Shown piece after piece: positions 7,841 to 16,774 of a stretch of DNA of 64,000 nt; positions within the stretch are counted from its first letter, which is position 1; every line of letters starts with the position of its first letter. Both the position numbers and the translations under genes were made by a program. The notes beneath the pieces are model-generated. The model was not told where the DNA came from. It made no database searches and saw nothing but the letters and a program-made list of their open reading frames with translations. This DNA is from Myxococcales bacterium (GTDB lineage Bacteria; Myxococcota_A; Polyangia; Polyangiales; Polyangiaceae), in contig SECP01000030.1 in NCBI GenBank assembly GCA_004193285.1, forward strand, positions 1 through 64,000, read 5' to 3'.

Positions 7841-9130
7841 GTGCACCAGCGCGACCCTTGGCTCTCAACGAGTGTTCTCTCTGCGTTTCTGCTCCTAACC
7901 GGCTGCTCGGGCGACGATGACAGTCGCTCGCTCTTCCAACCTGGCCCGGCGCTGCCCGAGTGCCCCAATGCGGACTACTCGACGTGTGACGTGCGCGAGG
8001 CGGATTGCCAAGACCGCTTGCTGGAGCTCGCCGCTTGCGTTCGTGGGCGCGAGCCGCCCGCACGTCTGCAAATCGACGTGATGACGAAGGCCGAGTACCT
8101 GGAGATGCTGCGTGACGACGCAGCGGATCGGCCGGAGCCGGAGCTTCAACACTTCAGTCGCGCGCTTTCGCTCTTCAACCTCGCCCCCAAAGACGGCGTG
8201 CCTTACGACGATCAACTCGAGGAGCAGGCCGAGTTCGTCGGCGGCCAGTACCGCCAGGACGAAAAGCGCATCATCGTCGTCGATCATGGCCGCGCCGCCA
8301 GCTCCGCAGACATCGACGCCACCCTGCTGCATGAATTCGTGCACGCGCTCCAAGACGACGAGCACGACCTCGAGACGTGGCCGAGCGAGGAGACCGTTTG
8401 GACCTTCGACTCCACCTTGGCCGCCCGCACGATCGTGGAGGGAGAAGCTTCCTTTTACGAGAGCCGGATCTCGGCGCCTCTGCTCGGGCTGGACTACCGG
8501 CGCGTCGACTTCGAGAGCACGTTCCAAAACTTCATGGATCGCCTGCTCGTGAAAGCCTTCGACTCGCCGCTGCTGCTCAGCCAAAGTCAACGTACCCTTC
8601 CGTACGGCGTGGGCGCGCTGCAAGCGTTTCACGCGTGGGAGGTGGACGGTCCGAGCGCCATAGAGCGGCTCTGGAGCGATCCTCCGCTCACGATGCAAAA
8701 AGTGCTGTCGCCGCTCTTCGGCCGCAACCGACCGCAGTCACCCAGCGTCGAGGTACCGCCGCCGGAGGTGCCGGAAGGGCTCACCCTTTACGGAGACGAC
8801 ACGCTGGGCGCTTGGGGTCTGTGCTTGGTGCTGACCAAACGAACGGGCGTGCCGGCACGAGTGACGGACTTCATCGACCAGGCGCTCATGTGGCGGGGGG
8901 ATCGCCTTTCGGTTTATAGCGGTGAGGACGACTCGACCTATGCGCTGTGGCAGCTCGAGCTGGAGAGCTCCACCGCCGCCGACGAATTGGACGAGTTTTT
9001 CGACGATTTCCCGGTGGAGCACGGCGCGGTCGGCAAGCGGGTGTTCGTCTCCTACAACATGAACGACTTGTCCGCTTCCGCCGCGCTCACGCAGTGGGGA
9101 GAGGCCTGGGTTGCTTCAAGCAGCGACTAG
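7841..9130 (+). CDS. HExxH zincin-like lipoprotein
   Basis: From the GTG at 7841 (MHQRDPW) the protein is about 429 residues, with a signal peptide ending LLLTGC. A further upstream GTG at 7763 would add an unlikely Arg-rich leader. LLHEFVHALQDDEHDL near residue 160 holds an HExxH zinc-protease motif, and a plausible third ligand Glu lies in ARTIVEGEASFYESR about 35 residues later. This makes an extracytoplasmic metallopeptidase likely, with unknown substrate. It is convergent with the next gene, and the two coding ends overlap by 15 bp. Confidence 0.75.
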   Translation: MHQRDPWLSTSVLSAFLLLTGCSGDDDSRSLFQPGPALPECPNADYSTCDVREADCQDRLLELAACVRGREPPARLQIDVMTKAEYLEMLRDDAADRPEPELQHFSRALSLFNLAPKDGVPYDDQLEEQAEFVGGQYRQDEKRIIVVDHGRAASSADIDATLLHEFVHALQDDEHDLETWPSEETVWTFDSTLAARTIVEGEASFYESRISAPLLGLDYRRVDFESTFQNFMDRLLVKAFDSPLLLSQSQRTLPYGVGALQAFHAWEVDGPSAIERLWSDPPLTMQKVLSPLFGRNRPQSPSVEVPPPEVPEGLTLYGDDTLGAWGLCLVLTKRTGVPARVTDFIDQALMWRGDRLSVYSGEDDSTYALWQLELESSTAADELDEFFDDFPVEHGAVGKRVFVSYNMNDLSASAALTQWGEAWVASSSD

Positions 9131-9685
9131 GCGGATCTTCTCCGATTGGCCGGCGCGGTAAAAGCGACGCAGCGTCGCGTGGGTCGTGACGTGACCGTAG
9201 CCCATCAGCCGCCGCACGAACCGCGCCGCCAGATCGTTGGCGGTGCGGTACCGCTCGCCCAGCTCCGTGCCCGGCTCGTGCAGAAAGCGAACGCGCTCAT
9301 AGAGCCGCGAGTGCACCGTGAGCGCTTCACCGGGGTGCCATGGCACGTGCTCGAGCACGAGCAGCACGAACTTGTCGACCTCTGCCTGCAGCTCCAGCTC
9401 CAGCTGGGTCGCCGGCAGCTCTTGTCGCGCGCGGTTCGCCACGTACACGAAGTGACTCACGCCCTCTGCCAACTGCAGCCAGTTGTCATGGTCATTGGCG
9501 GCCTCCGCCGGCACCACGAGCGCCATCTCCAGCTCGCCCTCCGTTTCGCGCAGTAGGAGCGACTCGCGCTCGCCCGGATCGGACGCCTCGCGCACGAAGC
9601 CGCGGACGTCCGGCGTCTCCTCCAGGTGATAAAACCGCTCCAGCCGGCGCTGCAGCCGGTGCAGCGTCTCCAGCGGTGCGCTCAG
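9116..9685 (-). CDS. Unknown protein with probable CTG start
   Basis: The frame stays open and gene-like upstream of the first GTG at 9595 (LSAPLETLHRLQRRLERFYHL and on). No ATG, GTG or TTG exists in frame between there and the upstream gene. A strong ribosome site AAGGAGGT lies 5-6 bases before a CTG at 9685, which overlaps the upstream stop as CTGA. The resulting protein is 189 residues, mostly alpha-helical, with no family I recognise. It pairs with the gene ending at 9682 and is probably translationally coupled to it. Confidence 0.75.
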   Translation of the reverse strand: MSAPLETLHRLQRRLERFYHLEETPDVRGFVREASDPGERESLLLRETEGELEMALVVPAEAANDHDNWLQLAEGVSHFVYVANRARQELPATQLELELQAEVDKFVLLVLEHVPWHPGEALTVHSRLYERVRFLHEPGTELGERYRTANDLAARFVRRLMGYGHVTTHATLRRFYRAGQSEKIRLVAA

Positions 9686-10296
9686 TGGAGACCTCCTTGG
9701 CCCCGCACCGGCAGCACGCCGCGCCCGAGCAGCTCGGTGCCGAGCGTCTCCGAGCCGGTCTTGAGCCAGCGCTCGTACAATTTCAGCACGCCGGTGCTGG
9801 AAGACGTGGAGGAGAGCGAGAGTCGTTCCGCGATATCGCTGAGCAGCTCCGCGAAGCGCTGAAAGTTCTCCGCGAGCTCGAAGAACAAGTCGGGCGCCGC
9901 TTCACCGCTGCTGCCGCGCAGCATGCGACCGGCGCCGTCGTACGCGCGCGCGCCGACGGAAGTAACGTAGCGAACCTCCACACCGCGCGTCTCCAGGTGA
10001 GGCGCGAAGAAGCCGCTCACGTAGAGCACGCCGTCGCCCAGTACACGGAGCCGCTCGAAGCGCTCTTGCCCGGGGGCGTGCAGCGCTTCGTCCAGGAGCA
10101 ACGTGAGCGGCCGTTCCAGCGCTTCGCAGCTCCGCGCGTCGGGCCGCGCGTAGTCAGTCAGCAGCGAAACCAGGTAATATTCGGCGGCCTCGGTGGCCGC
10201 GAGCTGCTTCTTTCGCATCGCGTCGTCCACCACGTCGTGAAAGAAGGTTTCGAGGTTCGCGGATAGATCCAAGCTCTTTCGCATTCCTTTAGCCAT
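9682..10296 (-). CDS. Conserved-looking protein of unknown function
   Basis: This is a 204-residue soluble protein with alternating helices (LSANLETFFHDVVDDAMRKK, EYYLVSLLTDYARPDA) and a central YVSGFFAPHLETRGVEVRYVTS segment. I do not recognise a family. It is followed directly by the CTG-start gene, and their 4-base overlap implies a two-gene operon. There is no signal peptide or membrane segment. Confidence 0.72.
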   Translation of the reverse strand: MAKGMRKSLDLSANLETFFHDVVDDAMRKKQLAATEAAEYYLVSLLTDYARPDARSCEALERPLTLLLDEALHAPGQERFERLRVLGDGVLYVSGFFAPHLETRGVEVRYVTSVGARAYDGAGRMLRGSSGEAAPDLFFELAENFQRFAELLSDIAERLSLSSTSSSTGVLKLYERWLKTGSETLGTELLGRGVLPVRGQGGLH

Positions 10297-10918
10297 GCAA
10301 ACACCCTTCCATCTCTAGACGTTTCCGTGCCGTGAGCGGCACGTGTCGATCGACTCCCACGTTCGCGCGGTCGCTACTCAGTGCGCGGCATCGCGCGCGG
10401 CGCGCGCAGCACCGCGTGCCCAGCGAGACCGAGCGCCGCCACGTGAGCTTCTGCAAACGAGCTGCGAGTGGGCAGCCCACTCGAGTGATTCGTCCCCCGA
10501 CAGAGTCGATGTGGACTCTGAGTTCGGCGGTAAGTGCCCGCCGTGGTTTGCGGGGCGTGGCTCTGAGCAGGCTCCATCAGAGTACGGCGTCCGGCTGCGC
10601 TCGCCCAACCCCGCGGCTTCTATTCTCAGCACTCTCCCCCTGCGGCTGCTAATCCGAAACGAGCGGGACTCACGACGCAGCGCAGTAGGCGTGATTGACG
10701 CGCACCGCCGCCGAGCTCGTCACCCCTCGGAATGATGCACGTCGGGGCTCCGCCACCCTCGCCTCAGGGCTCCCCGATTGCATGGGCCGACTCAGCCGAG
10801 TGAGCCGCCGCCACGGGGGCGTCGCCGTCAGCGGGCCGGTGCGGCCGTCGGGCCGCTTCACGTGTGCCGACGAACCTTGAACGATTCCCACCGCCTGCAG
10901 AATCGACCGGAGCGTCTC
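10297..10918. other. Intergenic stretch upstream of groES
   Basis: No gene is supported in this stretch of about 620 bp; the open frames have no ribosome site or recognisable protein. It contains one member of the dispersed short element, cttctgcaaacgagctgcg...ggcagcccac, at 10448-10486. Confidence 0.6.
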
Positions 10919-10946
10919 TTGACTCCATCGAGGGCGTGCTTACCCT
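10919..10946 (+). promoter_or_regulatory. Putative sigma-70-type groESL promoter
   Basis: TTGACT (10919-10924) is separated by 16 bases from TACCCT (10941-10946), just upstream of the CIRCE operator. The spacing and the position 5' of CIRCE fit a vegetative promoter repressed by HrcA. Confidence 0.55.
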
Positions 10947-10962
10947 CCGCGTGCTCGGGTTG

Positions 10963-10989
10963 TTAGCACTCGCGCCCGTTGAGTGCTAA
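10963..10989 (+). promoter_or_regulatory. CIRCE operator (HrcA site)
   Basis: TTAGCACTC, nine bases, GAGTGCTAA: a perfect match to the CIRCE consensus inverted repeat. It lies about 95 bases before groES, so the operon is almost certainly repressed by HrcA and induced by heat or protein-folding stress. Confidence 0.97.
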
Positions 10990-11084
10990 GAGCCGGAATC
11001 TCAAAAGTTCTCGCTGGTTAGGCCCGCAACCGCGCCGCGAAGGCCAGCAAGTAACCCAAGCAACACCTCTCGAGGGAAGCACAC

Positions 11085-11381
11085 ATGTCTACGAAAATCC
11101 GACCGCTCCAGGACCGCGTGATCGTCAAGCGCGTCAAAGAAGAAGAGAAGACCAAGGGTGGCATCATCATCCCGGACTCCGCCAAGGAGAAGCCGGTCGA
11201 GGGTGAAGTCATCGCCGTTGGTAACGGCAAGGTTCAGGACGACGGCACGGTCCGCAAGCTGGACGTGAAGGCCGGCGACCGCATCCTGTTCGGCAAGTAC
11301 TCGGGCACCGAGGTGAAGCTGGACGGTGAGGAGCACCTCATCCTGCGTGAGGACGACATCCTGGGCGTTATCGAGAAGTGA
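11085..11381 (+). CDS. groES: Co-chaperonin GroES
   Basis: The 98-residue protein has the full GroES pattern: MSTKIRPLQDRVIVKRVKEE, the mobile loop EEKTKGGIIIPDSAKEKP, and the C-terminal VKLDGEEHLILREDDILGVIE. It forms the heptameric lid of the chaperonin cage in the cytoplasm. It is the first gene of the CIRCE-controlled operon, 20 bp before groEL. Confidence 0.99.
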   Translation: MSTKIRPLQDRVIVKRVKEEEKTKGGIIIPDSAKEKPVEGEVIAVGNGKVQDDGTVRKLDVKAGDRILFGKYSGTEVKLDGEEHLILREDDILGVIEK

Positions 11382-11401
11382 TCTGAGGAGAATTTAGAAC
11401 T

Positions 11402-13048
<1,647 letters not shown>

Positions 13049-13083
13049 GTCACGCCGCATCGGCCTCAGCTGATGCAACGACG

Positions 13084-13123
13084 AACGGCGTCTTCCCCTC
13101 GGGGGAGGCGCCGTTCCTCTTTT
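13084..13123 (+). terminator. groEL intrinsic terminator
   Basis: A long GC-rich stem (AACGGCG...CGCCGTT with CCCC/GGGG in the upper part) is followed by CCTCTTTT, 36 bases after the groEL stop. It is a strong rho-independent terminator candidate for the groESL transcript. Near-identical hairpins occur in copies B and C. Confidence 0.85.
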
Positions 13124-13125
13124 GT

Positions 13126-13137
13126 GCCCACGTGGGC
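13126..13137. repeat. GCCCACGTGGGC palindrome, copy A
   Basis: Perfect 12-bp palindrome identical to those in the left-end repeats. Its fixed place next to the terminator in all three nuclease-type copies suggests it is an element end or a protein site. Confidence 0.9.
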
Positions 13138-13195
13138 TGCCACCGCTGACGCGCGCCCGGCACGCGATTTCGCTCCACGATTCGAGTCCGCGGGA

Positions 13196-13300
13196 GCCAC
13201 CTTCGTGACCTCGCGCCGACGTAAGGAATCGCACATCAAATCATCAATGATTTCGCGCCACCAACCTCGCCAATCGCGAATGTACCGATCCGTACATCGC
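13196..13300 (-). repeat. Palindromic core module, copy A
   Basis: On the minus strand: ATGTACGGATCGGTACAT, a spacer, AAATCATTGATGATTT (7-bp arms), TCCTTACGTCGGCGCGAGG and TCACGAAGGTGGC. This is the same ordered core as at 783, 1240, 1716 and 2043, here directly downstream of the DUF559 gene. Confidence 0.9.
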
Positions 13301-13344
13301 CGCGCGCTACGACCACGCGTCCGATCAGTCGCCGGATGTGCGCC

Positions 13345-13725
13345 TCACATCACCGGCGCAGCACTCAGGGCAGCCAGCACGGTTTCAAGCGCCGCCGCGA
13401 TGTCCCGCAGCACGAGTGCCGCCTCAACCCGCACCACGCGGTACCCGCGACGCCGCAGCCACTCGTCCCTCCGGCGATCCGCCGCACTGCTGCCGCGATG
13501 CACGCCGCCGTCCACCTCCACCACGAGCCGCACGGACGGCGCGTAAAAGTCCGCGATGTAGCGATCACCGAGCGGCACCTGCCGCTTGAAGGCGGCGCCG
13601 AGCGCGCCTCCGCGGAGCGCCTCCCACAGCGCCTCCTCCGAAGCCGTAGGCGAGTGCCGCATGCTGCGCGCGCGACTGACGAGCAAGTTGGAACGAGCTT
13701 GGCGTTTTTGGTTGTGACTGCGCAT
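13345..13725 (-). CDS. DUF559 (VSR-like) nuclease, copy A
   Basis: The 126-residue protein matches the DUF559/PF04480 family: SPTASEEALWEALR, then GAAFKRQVPLGDRYIADFYAP, LVVEVDGGVH and a C-terminal GYRVVRVEAALVL strand. Asp59, Glu70 and Asp72 form the D-(X)n-ExD arrangement expected of a VSR/PD-(D/E)XK endonuclease fold, so it is predicted to cut or nick DNA. GGAGG stands 4 bases before the ATG at 13725. It is convergent to groEL and embedded in repeat copy A. The paralogue at 16015-16395 is of equal length with about 20 substitutions, so the coding frame has been kept since duplication. Confidence 0.87.
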   Translation of the reverse strand: MRSHNQKRQARSNLLVSRARSMRHSPTASEEALWEALRGGALGAAFKRQVPLGDRYIADFYAPSVRLVVEVDGGVHRGSSAADRRRDEWLRRRGYRVVRVEAALVLRDIAAALETVLAALSAAPVM

Positions 13726-14122
13726 GGTGCCTCCAGCGCGCGGCGTGCGGCCGAGCGCTGCCACCCAGGCGCAGGCTCCGTGACAGCGCCCCGCCGCATG
13801 GCGACTTGAATCACCCGCGCTGGCGCGGAGCGTGCGCCCTCTCGCGAAGCTCGGCCGCATGCCGCGCGCTGGAGGACGGCGCAGGAACAACAACGCCGAA
13901 CGACTGACAATGCTCGTCCGTATGCCGGCTGCTTGAACCCAGACCGGTGGAGAGGAGAAAGACGACCACCCCCACCTGGCCGCGCAGGCCCCCGCGCGCA
14001 AGCCCGCGCGCAGGCGAAGGCGAGCACGGAGCGAGCACGGGCCGAGCAACAGGTTTGGGGGTGGTGGGCGCACCCGCAGGCGCGAAGCGCCGAGGACGGC
14101 GACCGGCGGGGGCATCAAGATG
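13726..14122 (-). other. Leader and inverted repeat upstream of DUF559 copy A
   Basis: A stretch of about 400 bp has no supported gene but is conserved with 16396-16733. Near its far end ACCACCCCCACCTG (13965-13978) pairs with CAGGTTTGGGGGTGGT (14050-14065) around 71 very GC-rich bases. The region may be a promoter leader, a structured RNA or an element end. Confidence 0.55.
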
Positions 14123-14157
14123 AGTCACGCCGCATCGGCCTCAGCTGATGCACGACG

Positions 14158-14196
14158 AACGGCGTCTCCCCTCGGGGGAGGCGCCGTTCCTCTTTT
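14158..14196 (+). terminator. Duplicated terminator hairpin, copy B
   Basis: Same stem as the groEL terminator with one base removed in the 5' arm, followed by CCTCTTTT. No plus-strand gene precedes it, which suggests it travelled with the repeat. Confidence 0.6.
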
Positions 14197-14264
14197 GTGC
14201 CCACGTGGGCTGCCACCGCTGACGTGCGCCCGGCACGCGATTTCGCTCCACGATTCGAGTCCGC

Positions 14265-14372
14265 GGGAGCCACCTTCGTGACCTCGCGCCGACGTAAGGA
14301 ATCGCACATCAAATCATCAATGATTTCGCGCCACCAACGTCGCCAATCGCGAATGTACCGATCCGTACATCG
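14265..14372 (-). repeat. Palindromic core module, copy B
   Basis: Almost identical to copy A for about 105 bp, including both inverted repeats and the CCTTACGT string. The match ends just past the ATGTAC inverted repeat. Confidence 0.9.
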
Positions 14373-14440
14373 CCGCCCGCTTCCTACGCCGGCCGATTCA
14401 CCTTCGCGCGCTCGTAAACGACCGGTAGGGGACAGCCCGA

Positions 14441-14485
14441 GAGCAGATTGGAACGAGCTTGGCGTTTCTGGTTGTGACTGCGCAG
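14441..14485 (-). pseudogene. Remnant of a DUF559 nuclease gene (copy B)
   Basis: About 14 codons equivalent to MRSHNQKRQARSNL of copy A survive, but the start is CTG instead of ATG, the GGAGG ribosome site is shortened, and the rest of the gene is absent. It joins directly to the core-module side, consistent with an internal deletion. Confidence 0.7.
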
Positions 14486-14651
14486 GGTGCCAGCGCGCGG
14501 CGTGCGGCCGAGCGCAGTTCTCAACGCGCAGGCTCCGTGACAGCGCTCCCTCGTAGAGCAACTTGATTCACCCGCGCCGCACGAGCGCCGCGCCGACACG
14601 CACTCTTGCTGCCGCGAGACTCGCGAGCATTGCTAGCTGGCATTCGGAGGG

Positions 14652-15416
14652 CTACGGCTGTTGCGCGTCGGGATTGTCATTCAGACATCCCGCTTCGGTC
14701 GACGTTTTACGGCAGACATAGCCTGGCTCGCAAGGATGCTGCCCCTCTCGGTGGCCGTAGGCGCATTCGATTACGTTCGGGCCGTCACACACGGTGGTGC
14801 CCGAAATATCCGGTGGACACAGCGGATGGAGCGCAGCTTCGACCATGCAAGCTGCATAGCCAGGCGTCACTGAGCAAAACCGATCAGCGCAGTCGACTCC
14901 GGATGACGTGACGTAGCCGTGCCGGCAAGAGACCAGCTCGTTACCGTCGCAACCGCTCTCGAGGGCGACGTCGGGGCAGGCTGCGCTGGGCTCGTCGTCA
15001 CGCGCACAGAACGCCGCGTTGGGTGTGGCCACGCAAACCCCGCCGCTCTCGACAGACCAAGCGTAGACCTCTTTCCCGCGAACCTCTGCGGTCTCGCAAT
15101 CCACTTCGTTGATCGCGAAGCCGGAGCGGCAGACGACGAGCACGTTCTGCTCGCACGCTGTGTCGCCGACTGCGACACCGCAGCGCGAATCTGGCTCGGC
15201 CGCCAGCGCGCAATACGCGCCACTGCCGTCCTCCCTGCAGGCCCCGCTACCGCAGCCGACCGAGGTCAGAACGAGCTGCGTGCTATCTCGGGCGTATGAG
15301 CAGAGCTCCGCGGCGTTGCCTCGGCAGCGCTGCTCCGCGTAGCGCTCGCACTCATCCGCGTTGCAGCCGATGAGCTGCCCCAGGAGGGCTACCATCACAG
15401 CTCTGTGAAAGAACAC
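14652..15416 (-). CDS. Cysteine-rich lipoprotein of unknown function
   Basis: From the GTG at 15416 the product is about 254 residues, with signal VFFHRAVMVALLGQLIGC and lipobox LIGC. The mature part holds some 25 cysteines in repeated blocks (CSYARDSTQLVLTSVGCGSGAC, CRSGFAINEVDC, CRHGYVTSSGVDC, CAYGHREGQHPCEPGYVC), likely disulfide-rich surface repeats. Starts at 15395 and 15491 are possible. The gene lies between copies B and C of the repeat element, so it may have been bracketed by the duplications. Confidence 0.7.
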   Translation of the reverse strand: MFFHRAVMVALLGQLIGCNADECERYAEQRCRGNAAELCSYARDSTQLVLTSVGCGSGACREDGSGAYCALAAEPDSRCGVAVGDTACEQNVLVVCRSGFAINEVDCETAEVRGKEVYAWSVESGGVCVATPNAAFCARDDEPSAACPDVALESGCDGNELVSCRHGYVTSSGVDCADRFCSVTPGYAACMVEAALHPLCPPDISGTTVCDGPNVIECAYGHREGQHPCEPGYVCRKTSTEAGCLNDNPDAQQP

Positions 15417-15601
15417 GCGGCAAGCGTGAAGCACGTTCACAGTCTTGTGCCCCGCGAGCTTCACTGCCGTCCTTCGACTGTTCTCGAGCATATACAGCGA
15501 AACTGAGCAAGAGGCGTGCCGGCGCAGAAGTAGCGCAGCGAGCACGTGACCGGCGGGGGGGATCAAGATGGGTCACGCCGCATCCGCTCACGCTGATGCG
15601 T

Positions 15602-15644
15602 GCCGAACGGCGTCTTCCCCTCGGGGAGGCGCCGTTCGGCTTTT
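15602..15644 (+). terminator. Duplicated terminator hairpin, copy C
   Basis: The stem is extended relative to copy A (GCCGAACGGCG...CGCCGTTCGGC) and followed by TTTT. The compensating GCCG/CGGC extension keeps the pairing, which suggests selection for the structure. Confidence 0.6.
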
Positions 15645-15796
15645 GTGCCCACGTGGGCTGCCGCCACGCAGCTCGCTTTGCAGAAGGCTATTGGGGCGCA
15701 ACCAGGTGCCAATTCACGTGTAGTCGCACCCTCAGCGAGTCGCTACGGCGCGGCGCGGCGCTGACGCCCCGGCACGCGATTTCGCTCCGCGATTAG

Positions 15797-15900
15797 CCAC
15801 CTTTCGTGACCTCGCGCCGACGTAAGGAATCGCACATCAAATCATCAATGATTTCGGGCTCCAACGTCGCCAATCGCGAATGTACCGATCCGTACATCGC
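15797..15900 (-). repeat. Palindromic core module, copy C
   Basis: Carries both inverted repeats and the CCTTACGTCGGCGCGAGG string on the minus strand, with a few substitutions against A and B between the two inverted repeats. Confidence 0.9.
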
Positions 15901-16014
15901 CACGCGCTACGACCGCGCGTCCGATCAGTCGCCGGATGGGCGCCTCACACGGCCGGGCACCACGCCCACACCGATCAGCACTGTGTTTCCGATTCGTCCG
16001 CCCTATGTCCCCCC

Positions 16015-16395
16015 TCACATCACCGGCGCAGCACGCAGAGCAGCCAGCACTACGTAGTGCGCGGCCGCGCTGTCCCGCAGCACCAGCGCCGCCTCAACCC
16101 GCACCACTCGGTAGCTGCGACGGCTAAGCCACTCGTCCCTCCGGCGATCCGCCGAGCCACGGCCGCGATGCGCGCCGCCGTCCACGTCCACCACGAGCCG
16201 CACCGACGGCGCAAAGAAGTCCGCGATGTACCGGTCACCGAGCGGTACCTCCCGCTTGAACGCCACACCCAGTGCGCGGCCCCGAAGCGCCTGCCACAGC
16301 GCCTCCTCCGAAGCTGTGGGCGAGTGCCGCATGCTGCGCGCGCGACTGACGAGCTGGTTGGAACGAGCTTGGCGTTCTTGGTTGTGACTGCGCAT
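16015..16395 (-). CDS. DUF559 (VSR-like) nuclease, copy C
   Basis: A 126-residue paralogue of the copy A protein with the same start (ATG preceded by GGAGGCACC) and the same end (AAPVM). SPTASEEALWQALR, YIADFFAPSVRLVVDVDGG and YRVVRVEAALVL are kept. Glu70 of copy A is Asp here (VVDVDGG), a conservative change in a presumed catalytic position, so activity may differ. The C-terminal helix diverges (SAAAHYVVLAAL). Confidence 0.85.
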   Translation of the reverse strand: MRSHNQERQARSNQLVSRARSMRHSPTASEEALWQALRGRALGVAFKREVPLGDRYIADFFAPSVRLVVDVDGGAHRGRGSADRRRDEWLSRRSYRVVRVEAALVLRDSAAAHYVVLAALRAAPVM

Positions 16396-16774
16396 GGTGC
16401 CTCCAGCGCGCGGCGTGCGGCCGGGCGCAGCCACCCAGGCGCAGGCTCCATGACGTCGCCCCGCCGCATGGCGACTTGAATCACCCGCGCTGGCGCGGAG
16501 CGTGCGCCCTCTCGCGAAGCTCGGCCGCATGCCGCGCGCTGGAGGTCGGCGCAGGAACGACAACGCCGATCGACTGACACTGCTCGTCGTATGCCGACTG
16601 CTTGAACCACACCCGGTGGAGAGGAGAAGACGACCACCCCCACCTGACCGCGCAGGCCCCGCGCGCAAGTCCCGCGCGCAGCCGAAGGCGAGCACGGAGC
16701 GAGCACGGGCCGAGCAACAGGTTTGGGGGTGGTGTGGGGCCGCCTTGGGGTCTGGGGCAGCCGCGAGACGAGGG

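Larger units (their letters stand above)
13049..14066 (-). mobile_element. DUF559 repeat element, copy A
   Basis: This is a putative element of about 1 kb directly after groEL. On the minus strand it has a long inverted repeat (13965-13978 with 14050-14065), a leader of about 240 bp, the 126-codon DUF559 gene, the palindromic core module (13196-13300), the GCCCACGTGGGC palindrome (13126-13137) and a terminator-type hairpin. The same order and close sequence recur in copy C (15571-16733). No transposase, recombinase or clear target-site duplication is visible, so mobility is inferred from copy number only. Confidence 0.6.
14099..14590 (-). mobile_element. DUF559 repeat element, copy B (internally deleted)
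   Basis: Starts with the same TGAGTCACGCCGCAT as copy A and carries the hairpin, palindrome (14199-14210) and core module (14265-14372). It then jumps to the extreme N-terminal part of the nuclease gene and about 100 bp of leader. The nuclease body and the long inverted repeat are missing. It is a defective derivative about 490 bp long. Confidence 0.65.
15571..16733 (-). mobile_element. DUF559 repeat element, copy C
   Basis: Second complete copy: terminator-type hairpin, GCCCACGTGGGC (15647-15658), an added CAGCTCGCTTTGCAGAAGGC piece (minus-strand version of the dispersed short element), core module, DUF559 gene, leader and long inverted repeat (16633-16646 with 16718-16733). Similarity to copy A stops right after the inverted repeat, which marks a probable boundary. 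The flank at 15546-15570 is also shared with 14099-14122. Confidence 0.6.

Noticed and set aside
10332..10735. Open frames upstream of groES
   Set aside because: No start signals; composition is that of noncoding sequence and one frame crosses a dispersed repeat copy.
13345..14118. Longer N-terminal version of the DUF559 copy A protein (257 residues)
   Set aside because: The upstream part is Arg/Pro-rich noise, does not match in copy C, and the GGAGG-ATG at 13725 gives a full-length family member.
13049..16733. Retron or reverse-transcriptase-driven repeat
   Set aside because: Inverted repeats next to a small gene suggested it, but no reverse transcriptase motif is found in the window and the gene is a DUF559 nuclease.
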